A program made the translations under genes and the position numbers. From DATBVX01 sp963810775 (GTDB taxonomy: Bacteria; Pseudomonadota; Gammaproteobacteria; Steroidobacterales; Steroidobacteraceae), in assembly GCA_963810775.1 (NCBI GenBank), contig CAWEOT010000012.1:17294-81293 (forward strand): a stretch of 64,000 nt of DNA, written 5' to 3'. Below are positions 17,502-25,530 of the stretch, one piece after another. The first letter of the stretch is position 1. Every line of letters begins with the position of its first letter. Under the pieces are notes generated by a model. The model worked only from the letters and a program-made list of their open reading frames with translations, was not told the origin of the DNA and made no database searches.

Positions 17502-18497
17502 ATGCGGAGCAGATGCGGCATAGTTGCACTACGCGTGATTTCTGTCGCCGCATGCAGCGCCCTGCTGGTCGTCGCTACCGCAACCGCCACTGAGCAAAGT
17601 CTCGTCATTCCCCCGCCGGCCTACCGCCCCCCGGAAACCGTGCAGCGGGTAGCCGTGCCCGTTCCGCCAAGCGATCGCGAGCGGTTGCTGATCTTGAGCG
17701 GCGAAAGCAGCTACGAGCACGACTGGACCGGGGTGAACAACCTGCTGCGTCGGCAGTTTCTCGAGACCGGCCGGTTCGATGTTCGCGTGATCGAGGATTT
17801 CTCGTCGGCAACCGCGGATACGCTGAAGCCCTACGACGTCGTTCTGATCAATTACCTCGGCCGCTGGAACTATACCGACAAAGAAGAGAAGCGCTGGGGT
17901 ACCGTGGCCGAGAAGGCTCTGTTCGACTATGTGCGCAACGGTGGTGGCGTGGTCGTCTATCACGCCTCTTTCAACATGGGTTCGCCGAGCTGGCCCGAGT
18001 TCGAGCGACTGGCCGGCGGAACGATGCGCCCGTTTCATGGCAGCCGACGCTCGCCACCGAACGGGTTCATGGTTCACGTCGTGGACCGGAGCCACCCGGT
18101 TACGCGTGGCATGCGGGAGTATTTCTGGACACTGAACGACGACATGTACACGAACATGAAGTGGGACGAGAAAGCCCGGATTCGTGTGCTCGCCACCGCG
18201 TTCGATGCGGCGGACAGCTATGCGCCGGAGCGTGCAGGTCCGAAATATCCCGCAGACCTCTACGCGCAGGACAAGCTTGCACAGATGAGCGGCATGAATA
18301 CCGAGCACCCGCAGGTCTGGACCGTCGAGTACGGCACCGGGCGGGTCTTCTGCATCAGCCTGGGTCACGGACCCGATACGCTGCAATACGACGGCGTGCG
18401 AGGGCTGATCGCCCGCGGTGCCGAATGGGCGGCGACCGGTAGCGTGACGATTCCGGTAGAAGAAGGCACAAGAGCCTTCCTCCCTGCATCGAACTGA
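17502..18497 (+). CDS. ThuA-domain protein, exported
   Basis: This 331-residue protein has a signal peptide (VISVAACSALLVVATATATE) and then a complete ThuA domain: RLLILSGESSYEHDWTGVNN, FDVRVIEDFSSATADTLKPY, YDVVLINYLGRWNY, NGGGVVVYHASFN, and WTVEYGTGRVFCISLGHGPD near the C-terminus. ThuA members have the class I glutamine amidotransferase fold. They are tied to utilisation of trehalose and other glycosides through 3-keto intermediates, though the reaction is not settled. It is the first gene of the operon that also encodes the C-glycoside deglycosidase subunits, with 10 bp to the next gene. Confidence 0.84.
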   Translation: MRSRCGIVALRVISVAACSALLVVATATATEQSLVIPPPAYRPPETVQRVAVPVPPSDRERLLILSGESSYEHDWTGVNNLLRRQFLETGRFDVRVIEDFSSATADTLKPYDVVLINYLGRWNYTDKEEKRWGTVAEKALFDYVRNGGGVVVYHASFNMGSPSWPEFERLAGGTMRPFHGSRRSPPNGFMVHVVDRSHPVTRGMREYFWTLNDDMYTNMKWDEKARIRVLATAFDAADSYAPERAGPKYPADLYAQDKLAQMSGMNTEHPQVWTVEYGTGRVFCISLGHGPDTLQYDGVRGLIARGAEWAATGSVTIPVEEGTRAFLPASN

Positions 18498-18507
18498 GGT
18501 CGCAACC

Positions 18508-19875
18508 GTGCAGCCTGCAGCCGCAGTCGCGACCGAGCTTTCATTGCCGAAGGCCGGTCCGCTCACGCGCCTCGAGACAGTGAGCTATGGCCTCGGCGAC
18601 CTGGCCGGGAGCCTCGCATGGAACGCAGCGGCGGCCTTTGCATTGTATTTCTACACCGATGTCGCGCTGCTTCCGGCTGCCGCAATCGGCACCCTCTTCC
18701 TGGCGACGCGGATCTTCGACGCAGTTTTCGATATCGGGATTGGCATCGCAGTTGACCGGACGCGGACCCGGTGGGGCCGCGCGCGACCGTATATTTTGTT
18801 CGGCGCCGTGCCCTTCGGTCTGCTCACCGTCATGACGTTCGTGACGCCGGACTCGAGCGAGATCAGGCTCGCGTACGCCGCAGCGACATACTTTCTGCTG
18901 GGTCTCCTGCTGTCGACCACGAATATTCCTTACAGCGCGCTTCTGCCGATGATGGCGCGGGATCTCAAGGACAAGCTCGATCTGAGCGCGGCGCGGTCGG
19001 TCGGCACCTCGCTCGGCGTGATCATCGTGACGGCGCTCTTCATGCCGGCCGTCTCCTATTTCGGCGACGGTGACCAGCGGCAAGGCTTCTTCATCACTGC
19101 GTTGATCGTTGGAACGGCTGCGACTTTGCTGCTGCTCGCGACCTATCTCAACTGTCATGAGCGCTACACCCTGCGTGACGAGATGCCGAGCAGTATTCGC
19201 GCATCCATCGGTCAAATGTTCCGCAATCAGGCCTGGACGTGCGTCTCCGCTTTCGCTGTTCTGAACTTCGTCCGCTTCGGCGCGATCCTCGCGCTGACGC
19301 CGTTTTTTGCGATTCACGTGCTCAAGCAACCGTGGATGATCTCGGTCCTGCTGCCGACGCTGTCGGGCACCCTGCTCGTCGGCGCGTTCATCGCGCCGCC
19401 GATCCTGCGTCGCTTCGGCATGCGGCGCGGCAACACCGTCGCCCTCGGGCTCGCTGCCTTGCTCTACCTGGTACTGCCGCTCTTGGAAGCGTCCCCCTGG
19501 AGTTTCGTCACGATCTACGTCGTTGCGTCATTGCTCCTCAGCATCACGATGACGGCGATCTTCGCGATGGCCTCGGATGCGGTCGATTTCCATCACTGGC
19601 GATTCGGTATCCGCCACGAAGGCTTGCTCGCGGCCGGTGTGTCGTTCGCGATCAAAGTCGGAATGGCCGTCGGAGGAGCTGCCGTCGCGTACGCACTCGC
19701 ATTCGGGGGCTACACACCAGAAAGCGTGACGCCGCAGGCGAAAGAAGTCATGGCCTGGCTCTATTACGGCGTTCCGCTCGGCGTCTTCGCATTACAGATC
19801 GTCTGCATGCAGTTTTATCCGGTGGATCGCGTCCGCGAGCAGATGAAAGCCGCGCTGAGAGACCGTCTCCAATGA
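18508..19875 (+). CDS. GPH-family (MelB-like) sugar:cation symporter
   Basis: This 455-residue membrane protein is of the glycoside-pentoside-hexuronide family. The N-terminal segment LTRLETVSYGLGDLAGSLAW and the cytoplasmic loop VDRTRTRWGRARPYILFGAV are the diagnostic GPH/MelB patterns. About 12 transmembrane helices follow, with NIPYSALLPMMARDLKDKLD at TM4-TM5. It starts with GTG, 10 bp after the ThuA gene, and its stop overlaps the next start (ATGA). A role in importing a glycoside or released sugar into the cytoplasm, where the deglycosidase subunits lack signal peptides, fits the operon. Confidence 0.86.
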   Translation: MQPAAAVATELSLPKAGPLTRLETVSYGLGDLAGSLAWNAAAAFALYFYTDVALLPAAAIGTLFLATRIFDAVFDIGIGIAVDRTRTRWGRARPYILFGAVPFGLLTVMTFVTPDSSEIRLAYAAATYFLLGLLLSTTNIPYSALLPMMARDLKDKLDLSAARSVGTSLGVIIVTALFMPAVSYFGDGDQRQGFFITALIVGTAATLLLLATYLNCHERYTLRDEMPSSIRASIGQMFRNQAWTCVSAFAVLNFVRFGAILALTPFFAIHVLKQPWMISVLLPTLSGTLLVGAFIAPPILRRFGMRRGNTVALGLAALLYLVLPLLEASPWSFVTIYVVASLLLSITMTAIFAMASDAVDFHHWRFGIRHEGLLAAGVSFAIKVGMAVGGAAVAYALAFGGYTPESVTPQAKEVMAWLYYGVPLGVFALQIVCMQFYPVDRVREQMKAALRDRLQ

Positions 19876-20262
19876 CCACGACCTTGCGAGTGCTGTCCCG
19901 GATCGCGTGCCTTCTGTTGGCGGCTTTCTTTGCGTTCGTCGGTTACTGGAAGGCATTCGGCCCTATCGCAGCGTTGGCCGAGCATCACGCGTGGGTGGCG
20001 GGCTGGCCGGACTGGTTTGCGCGCACAGTCGGCTGGTCGGAGCTCGCTTGCGCCGCTGCGCTCGTTATTGCCGACCCTTACCGGTCGCAGTCGTCTGGCG
20101 TTCTGGACGGCGCTCGTGCTGATCGTGAACCAGCTGGCCGCACTGGCCGTGCATGCATCGAGAAATGAGGCGGCGGCGGCCGGTCCGCAGAACCTGGTAC
20201 TGATCGCCGCGCTGGGCCTGATCGCGTTTTACGCGCATCGCGCCGCGCAACAGGCGCGGTAA
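19872..20262 (+). pseudogene. DoxX-like small membrane protein with one frameshift
   Basis: The coding stretch starts at the ATG overlapping the symporter stop: MTTTLRVLSRIACLLLAAFF, VGYWKAFGPIAALAEHHAWV, WSELACAAALVIA. Near 20070-20080 the frame has to move by +1 to continue as LTGRSRLAFWTALVLIVNQL and NLVLIAALGLIAFYAHRAAQ before the stop at 20262. Corrected, it is about 129 residues with four membrane helices, the DoxX/MauE-like layout. Both parts are hydrophobic and coherent, so a one-base sequence error is likely. Its role beside sugar-oxidising enzymes could be electron transfer or membrane assembly; this is inference. Confidence 0.68.
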
Positions 20263-20283
20263 CGATTTCCTGAGGAGAGAACG

Positions 20284-21288
20284 ATGACGATCAAGCGGGG
20301 CGTGAGCCTCTACAGTTTTCAGAACGAAACGTTCCTTGGCCTGATGAATCTCGAGGACTGCATCCGCACCTGCGCCGAGATGGGCGCGAACGGCATTGAG
20401 GTCATCGGCGAACAGACGTTCTGGGGTCATCCGGAACAGCCGGTGGACCCGGCGGCGATCGAGAACTGGCACCGGCTGATGCGCAAGTACGGCACCAAAC
20501 CGATCAGCCACGACTTCATGCTCGATTACAAGCGGTACAAGGGCCGCCCGATGCCCTTCGATGAGCAGGTCGCGAGCGTTCGCAAGGACATCGAGTTCGG
20601 CAAGCGTCTTGGAGTGCCCTACATCCGCGCGCTGGTGTCGATTGCGCCGGAAGTGCTGGTGGCTGCCGCCCCGTATGCCGAGGAAGCGGGCGTCAAGATC
20701 CTGATCGAAGTGCATGCCCCTCTGCACTTCGATCATCCGTGGATCATCCGCCATGCGGAGGCGTTCGAGAACTCCGGCTCCGATGCACTGGGCTTTCTGC
20801 CCGACATGGGCATGTTCCTGCACCATTTCCCGCCCGCGTGGAAGGCGCGCTTCATTCGCAACGGCGTACCCCAGCACATCGCTGACTACGTCGAGCAGGC
20901 CTATGAGGACCGGGTGCTGAGTGAGTATGTGGTACTTGGTGTTCGAGAGCTGGGCGGCGAGGGTCCGTCGATCGCGATGGCAGAGACCTTGCGCCACAAC
21001 TCGGCGTTCGAGCCGAAGCGCATGCTCGACTACATGGATCGGATCCATAACATCCATGGCAAGTTCTACGAAATGACCGAGGACCTCGTCGAGCCGTCGA
21101 TCCCGTACGACCAGATCGTCGCGGTGCTGAAACAGGGAGGTTACGACGGTTACATCTGCTCGGAATACGAAGGCAACCGCTGGATCGAGGACGCCAATGA
21201 AGTGGACTCGGTCGAGCAGGTCCGTCGCCAGCAGGCGATGCTGAAGAAGCTGATCGAAGCGCCGCAGACGGCGTCGGCAGGAGCGTGA
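20284..21288 (+). CDS. C-glycoside deglycosidase alpha subunit-like TIM-barrel protein (first copy)
   Basis: This 334-residue protein of the sugar phosphate isomerase/epimerase fold resembles the catalytic alpha subunits of C-glycoside deglycosidases (CarC / DfgA / DgpC), which cleave the C-C bond of 3-oxo-C-glycosides. Likely metal ligands are Glu142, Asp174, His258 and Glu294, in IEVHAPLHF, GFLPDMGMF, NIHGKFYEM and ICSEYEGNR. His144 in the EVHAP motif is in the place of the catalytic base. A strong GAGGAGA ribosome site precedes the ATG. The beta-subunit gene follows after 3 bp. A plain sugar epimerase cannot be excluded from the fold alone, but two adjacent beta-subunit genes make the assignment strong. 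Confidence 0.82.
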   Translation: MTIKRGVSLYSFQNETFLGLMNLEDCIRTCAEMGANGIEVIGEQTFWGHPEQPVDPAAIENWHRLMRKYGTKPISHDFMLDYKRYKGRPMPFDEQVASVRKDIEFGKRLGVPYIRALVSIAPEVLVAAAPYAEEAGVKILIEVHAPLHFDHPWIIRHAEAFENSGSDALGFLPDMGMFLHHFPPAWKARFIRNGVPQHIADYVEQAYEDRVLSEYVVLGVRELGGEGPSIAMAETLRHNSAFEPKRMLDYMDRIHNIHGKFYEMTEDLVEPSIPYDQIVAVLKQGGYDGYICSEYEGNRWIEDANEVDSVEQVRRQQAMLKKLIEAPQTASAGA

Positions 21289-21291
21289 GCC

Positions 21292-21702
21292 ATGTTTGAC
21301 AACAAGATCATCGTACCTGAGAGCCTTGAGCGTCTCACCGTTGCCGATGATATGGAGGGCTTCGCCGTGCTCGCACGGCTGCCCTACTACCGCGGCCTCG
21401 GCCTCTCGATGGTGGAGGACATCGGCGTCACCGTCGATGGCGAGAAGGTGCCGCGGCAGAACATCCGTTTCTCGGTACGTGGACGGACCTGGACGCTCGA
21501 TGAGATGGAAACTGAATACGGCGATCGCTGGAACTTCGGCGAGAAGGCCAGGATCCTCGTCAAGAAAGCCGGCAGCTTGAATGCCGGCGATCACGACATC
21601 GAAGTGGCGGTACGCATGCGCATTTCCTATCTCCCGATGGTTCCGACGACAAAGGATCGCAAGCGGCTCACGTTGCGCGACCGCAAGGGGGCAGCCGCAT
21701 GA
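21292..21702 (+). CDS. C-glycoside deglycosidase beta subunit-like protein (DUF6379), first copy
   Basis: This 136-residue beta-sandwich protein matches the beta subunits of C-glycoside deglycosidases (CarB / DfgB / DgpB). The start MFDNKIIVPESLERL, the central YYRGLGLSMVEDIGVTVDGE, the tryptophan-rich RTWTLDEMETEYGDRWNFGE, and the closing ISYLPMVPTTKDRKRLTL are characteristic. In known enzymes the beta subunit does not catalyse but caps and stabilises the TIM-barrel active site. It sits 3 bp after the alpha gene and overlaps the second beta gene by 4 bp (ATGA), so equimolar translation is expected. Confidence 0.83.
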   Translation: MFDNKIIVPESLERLTVADDMEGFAVLARLPYYRGLGLSMVEDIGVTVDGEKVPRQNIRFSVRGRTWTLDEMETEYGDRWNFGEKARILVKKAGSLNAGDHDIEVAVRMRISYLPMVPTTKDRKRLTLRDRKGAAA

Positions 21703-22079
21703 CGATCCAGGACAGACTGCTGGGTGAAGGTTCGCTCTCAGCCACTAAGGCGGGGTTCGATCTCGCGATCCGCTTACCGTGGTATCGAAGTCTGCCGCTG
21801 TCGACCATTGAGCCAGCGGAGCTTCGCATCAATGATCAGCCTATCGATCTGAAACGCGTCAAGGTCAGGATCAACGACCAGACGATCCCAAACTCCGAGT
21901 TGCCCGAGCGAACCGATCAGTTCTGGTTCGTTCTCGATCCCCTGACGCTCGAGGTCAGTGGCACGCCCATGAAGCGCGGCGAGGACGTCCACGTCGAGTT
22001 CACGCTCAACGTATATCCCCCCTACATTCCCGGCATGTGCTGGGTCACGCGTGCCGATCGCACACTGCGCGCGCGCTGA
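21699..22079 (+). CDS. C-glycoside deglycosidase beta subunit-like protein, second copy
   Basis: This 126-residue paralogue of the preceding beta subunit shows the same order of strands: FDLAIRLPWYRSLPLSTIEP, LRINDQPIDLKRVKVRIND, QFWFVLDPLTLEVSG and FTLNVYPPYIPGMCWVTRAD. It is more diverged and lacks the lysine-rich tail. Its ATG overlaps the first beta gene's stop, and the second alpha gene starts 21 bp downstream. The order alpha1-beta1-beta2-alpha2 suggests two separate alpha/beta enzymes, like the CarB1C1 and CarB2C2 pairs, each perhaps for a different C-glycoside. Confidence 0.78.
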   Translation: MTIQDRLLGEGSLSATKAGFDLAIRLPWYRSLPLSTIEPAELRINDQPIDLKRVKVRINDQTIPNSELPERTDQFWFVLDPLTLEVSGTPMKRGEDVHVEFTLNVYPPYIPGMCWVTRADRTLRAR

Positions 22080-22100
22080 CCGGAGCACGGAGACCTTCAC

Positions 22101-23108
22101 ATGGCACAAGCGAACAAGGGGCTGCGTCTCGGCACGACGCTCTTCAGCCTGACCAACGAATTCCATTCGCTCGACTACACGTTCGAAGAACTGATCGCGA
22201 AGGTCGGCGCACTCGGCCTCGGGCCGGGTCTCGAAGTCATCGGCTTTCAGAGCATCCGCGGATTTCCTGAGGTCAGCGACGGGTTCGCGGATCGGTTCAA
22301 GGCGCTGCTGGCCAAGCACAACCTGGTGCCGACCTGCCTTGCCATCAATGCGGACGTCGCGATTCGGCGCGGTCAAAAAATGTCGACCGAAGAATCGGTG
22401 CGCTACCACGAGCCCCAGATCCGTGCTGCCGCCAAGCTCGCCTTTCCTGTCGCACGCTACCAGTATGCCGCGGGCCCTGAGGTCATCGAGCGGCTCGTGC
22501 CGCTCGCTGAAAAGCTGGGGGTGATTCTTGGACTGGAAGTGCACGCCCCGCACAAGGTGGACTCGCCCACGCTGCTGGCCTTTCGTGAGATGTACGCGCG
22601 CGTGCGCTCGCCGTTCCTCGGTTTCATACCGGATTTCGGCTCATCGGCGCGGACCGTGCCACCGGGACTTCTGAATGTCCTGCGCTCGCGCGGCGTCTCT
22701 GACGACTTGATCGAAGTCGCGCTCGCGATCTGGCGCGAGGAAAGCGGCACCCCGCCGGAGAAGATCCAGAAGCTGATGGCAACCCCGGTGGCGCGCGCGA
22801 CAGAACGCAGCCTCGCGAGCGGGGTGGCAGTGATCTACAACATCCTGAACTACCAGGATCCAAAAGCCTGGCTGCAGATCATGCCGCAATGCGTGCACAT
22901 CCACGGCAAGTTCTACGAGTTCGACGCGAGCGGTAACGAGGCCTGCATCCCATTCGACAAGTTGCTGCCCGTGTTTCGTGACAATGGCTTCAATGGCTAC
23001 ATGTCGAGCGAGTGGGAAGGTCACATGTACAGCGACGAGGACGCATTCCCGGTGCTGCAGAAACACCACGCGCTCTGCAAACGCATCCTCGCGAACGGCA
23101 ACGTCTAG
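22101..23108 (+). CDS. C-glycoside deglycosidase alpha subunit-like TIM-barrel protein (second copy)
   Basis: This 335-residue TIM-barrel protein is a distant paralogue of the protein at 20284. It keeps the same ligand set: Glu146 and His148 in GLEVHAPHKV, Asp178 in GFIPDFGSS, His268 in HIHGKFYEF and Glu304 in YMSSEWEGH. A GGAG-containing leader precedes the ATG. The middle part (residues 183-245) is longer and unlike the first copy, so substrate preference probably differs. The Gdh3/GMC pair that could supply 3-oxo-glycosides begins 42 bp downstream. Confidence 0.8.
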   Translation: MAQANKGLRLGTTLFSLTNEFHSLDYTFEELIAKVGALGLGPGLEVIGFQSIRGFPEVSDGFADRFKALLAKHNLVPTCLAINADVAIRRGQKMSTEESVRYHEPQIRAAAKLAFPVARYQYAAGPEVIERLVPLAEKLGVILGLEVHAPHKVDSPTLLAFREMYARVRSPFLGFIPDFGSSARTVPPGLLNVLRSRGVSDDLIEVALAIWREESGTPPEKIQKLMATPVARATERSLASGVAVIYNILNYQDPKAWLQIMPQCVHIHGKFYEFDASGNEACIPFDKLLPVFRDNGFNGYMSSEWEGHMYSDEDAFPVLQKHHALCKRILANGNV

Positions 23109-23150
23109 ATCGCCGGGCGGAATGCAACCCTGCCAGTTGGCACAAACGAT

Positions 23151-23723
23151 ATGAGCACCCCGAGCCGGCGCGACGTTCTACTCTCGATGACTGCAGTGGC
23201 GGTCGGAATGACTCTGTCGCCGGCACAAATCTGGGCGGCCGCTCAGGACGCCAAGATCAAACCCACAGCGGCCCGCGCTCTGCTCGATGATCTCTGTGAC
23301 GCAGTGATCCCCGCCACGAATACAGCCGGCGCACGGGCAGCCGGCGTTGGTGCATTCATCGAACTCGCGGCGACGCATGGAATGAATGACACCTCCGAGG
23401 CGCTGCTCTCGAAGTTCGCCACGGCACTGGATGAGTTCGCGGGCGGCTCGTACCTGCAACTCTCGGAAGAACGTCGCCGCGCATTGCTGGCCGACATCGA
23501 CGCACGCGCCTTCGCAAAACCCGCCGATGACACGCTACCGGAAGCGCTGCGGGAATGGCCGAAGCTCAAGGGGCTGATCATCATCGGCTACTACACCTCC
23601 GAGATCGGAGGGTCCCAGGAGTTGCGCTACGTCCTGGTGCCCGGGCGCTTCGTTCCGGATGTGCCGCTGCAACCGGGTGATCGCGCCTGGTCGAGCGACT
23701 GGACCGGAGTCAAATTCGCATGA
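23151..23723 (+). CDS. Gluconate 2-dehydrogenase subunit 3 family protein, Tat signal (second copy)
   Basis: This 190-residue Gdh3-type subunit has a clear twin-arginine signal (SRRDVLLSMTAVAVGMTLSP), followed by LLDDLCDAVIPATNTAGARA and, near the C-terminus, LKGLIIIGYYTSEIGGSQEL. It overlaps the following GMC gene by four bases (ATGA), as is usual for these heteromeric dehydrogenases. It probably carries the FAD subunit across the membrane by the Tat system. Together they should oxidise the sugar of the glycoside, likely at C3, before cleavage by the deglycosidases encoded upstream in the same operon. Confidence 0.85.
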   Translation: MSTPSRRDVLLSMTAVAVGMTLSPAQIWAAAQDAKIKPTAARALLDDLCDAVIPATNTAGARAAGVGAFIELAATHGMNDTSEALLSKFATALDEFAGGSYLQLSEERRRALLADIDARAFAKPADDTLPEALREWPKLKGLIIIGYYTSEIGGSQELRYVLVPGRFVPDVPLQPGDRAWSSDWTGVKFA

Positions 23724-25414
23724 GTGCCACCAACGCATTCGATGCGATCGTCATCGGCTCCGGCATCACGGGCGGCTGGGCCGCGAAAGCTCTGACGGAG
23801 GGCGGGCTCAAGGTGCTGCTTCTCGAGCGCGGTCAGAACATCGAGCATCGCAGCGGTTACAAGAACGAGATGCGGGCGCCGTGGGAGCTGCCCTTCCACG
23901 GCCGCGGTAACGCGAGCCTGTGGAATCAGCGTTACCCGATCCAGCAGCTCTCGGGGCACATGGACGAGTGGAGCCAGGACTACTGGGTCGACGACATCGA
24001 CAATCCCTACTCGTCCGTGCGCTCACCGGGGTTCCGCTGGTACCGCGGATACCATCTCGGCGGCCGTTCGCTGATGTGGGGACGCCAGTGCTATCGCTGG
24101 AGCGATGTCGACTTCTCCGCCAACGCACGTGACGGACACGGTACGGATTGGCCGATCCGATACGCGGACATCGAGCGCTGGTACGACCACGTTGAGGAAT
24201 TCATTGGTGTTTCGGGCGCCAGGGAAGGGCTCCCGCAATTGCCAGACGGTCACTTCCAACCGGCAATGGCGCTCAACGTCGTCGAAGCGCACGTGCGTGA
24301 TGCGATCAAGAAACATTTTCCGGAGCGGCGCCTCACGATCGGGCGCACGGCGAATCTCACCGAGGCCAAGCCGGACCAGGGACGGGCGCAATGTCAGAAC
24401 CGCGCCATCTGTGGGCGAGGCTGCTCATATGGTGCCTACTTCAGCACTCAGAGCTCGACACTCCCGGCGGCGCAGGCCACGGGCAATCTAACCTTGCTGA
24501 CGGACAGCCTCGTCGAGGCGATCAATTACGACGCGGGCCGTCGACGCGTCGACAGCGTCAACGTTCTGAACACACGCACGCGCGGCCGGACGCGCTACTC
24601 CGCCAGGATCGTGTTTCTGTGCGCCGGTGCGTTCAACAGCGTCGCGCTGCTGCTCCGATCTGCATCAAAGTCGTTTCCGAACGGGTTGGCGAATTCGAGC
24701 GGTGTGCTCGGCCACTACATCATGGATCACGCGAATACACTTGGCGTAGTCGGAGTGATGCCGGGGTTTGAATCTCATTACTACTACGGCAACCGTCCGA
24801 CCGGCGTCGTGATCCCGCGTTTCAAGAATCTCGACAGCAGAACGGAGCCTTTCGCGCGTGGCTATTCTTTCCAGGGCGGCGCCTACCGTGCGGGCTGGAC
24901 GCGAGGCCTGCGCCAGGCGGGCCTGGGCAAGGAGTTCAAGGACAGCCTCCGAGGACCTGGCGACTGGAAATTCGTCCTGACAGCGTTCGGCGAATGCTTG
25001 CCGCGCAAGGAGAATCAACTCTCGCTCGATCCCGCGAAGACCGATGTCAACGGCGTGCCGCAATTGCGCATCGATTTCAGCTTCGGCGACAACGAGCGCA
25101 AGCTCCTCGCCGATGCAAAGAAGGAAGCGGCCGCGATGCTCACCGCCGCAGGTGGCAGAGTGCTCTTCGGCTCCGACGAGCCGAATCCAGGCGGCACCGC
25201 CATTCACGAAATGGGTGGCGCGCGCATGGGGCGCGACCCGGACACGTCGGTGTTGAACCGGTTCAATCAGGCACATGACGTGCCGAATCTGTTCGTGACC
25301 GACGGTGCGGCCATGGCCTCTTCGGCCTGCCAGAACCCCTCGCTGACTTACATGGCGTTGACGGCGAGGGCTGCCGATCGGGCGCTCGACTTGCTGCGGT
25401 CGAACGCCCTGTAG
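23720..25414 (+). CDS. GMC oxidoreductase with Fe-S cysteines (glycoside 3-dehydrogenase candidate)
   Basis: This 564-residue FAD subunit carries FDAIVIGSGITGGWAAKAL at the N-terminus, three cysteines at 225, 231 and 235 (CQNRAICGRGC) that fit a 3Fe-4S site, and catalytic His496 (HEMGGARMG) and Asn539 (NPSLTYMAL). It lacks its own signal and overlaps the Tat-carrying Gdh3 gene. It is the same length as the GMC protein at 11208 and keeps every motif, but it lacks the second cysteine of the four in that protein. It ends the operon that begins at 17502. Confidence 0.87.
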   Translation: MSATNAFDAIVIGSGITGGWAAKALTEGGLKVLLLERGQNIEHRSGYKNEMRAPWELPFHGRGNASLWNQRYPIQQLSGHMDEWSQDYWVDDIDNPYSSVRSPGFRWYRGYHLGGRSLMWGRQCYRWSDVDFSANARDGHGTDWPIRYADIERWYDHVEEFIGVSGAREGLPQLPDGHFQPAMALNVVEAHVRDAIKKHFPERRLTIGRTANLTEAKPDQGRAQCQNRAICGRGCSYGAYFSTQSSTLPAAQATGNLTLLTDSLVEAINYDAGRRRVDSVNVLNTRTRGRTRYSARIVFLCAGAFNSVALLLRSASKSFPNGLANSSGVLGHYIMDHANTLGVVGVMPGFESHYYYGNRPTGVVIPRFKNLDSRTEPFARGYSFQGGAYRAGWTRGLRQAGLGKEFKDSLRGPGDWKFVLTAFGECLPRKENQLSLDPAKTDVNGVPQLRIDFSFGDNERKLLADAKKEAAAMLTAAGGRVLFGSDEPNPGGTAIHEMGGARMGRDPDTSVLNRFNQAHDVPNLFVTDGAAMASSACQNPSLTYMALTARAADRALDLLRSNAL

Positions 25415-25451
25415 GCCCTGTAGAGGCGCGTGCGCGCGAAAGCGCATATTG

Positions 25452-25481
25452 TTGTCAATTAGAATGCCCGTTCTATATAAT
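25452..25481 (+). promoter_or_regulatory. Promoter with TetR operator O3 in the spacer, upstream of GMC-TetR pair
   Basis: TTGTCA (25452-25457), 18-base spacer, TATAAT (25476-25481). The palindrome TAGAATGCCCGTTCTA (25460-25475) fills the spacer exactly and matches the consensus at 11 of 12 positions. Binding there would block RNA polymerase. The unit includes a TetR gene, so autoregulation is likely. Confidence 0.7.
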
Positions 25482-25530
25482 TCGACGGCAGGTAAACTGT
25501 CGTTTCACGGACGTTGGTGCAAGTAAAGAC

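Noticed and set aside
20065..21594. A 509-codon open frame on the minus strand
   Set aside because: It is the reverse shadow of the deglycosidase alpha and beta genes and is rich in Arg, His and Asp without any motif.
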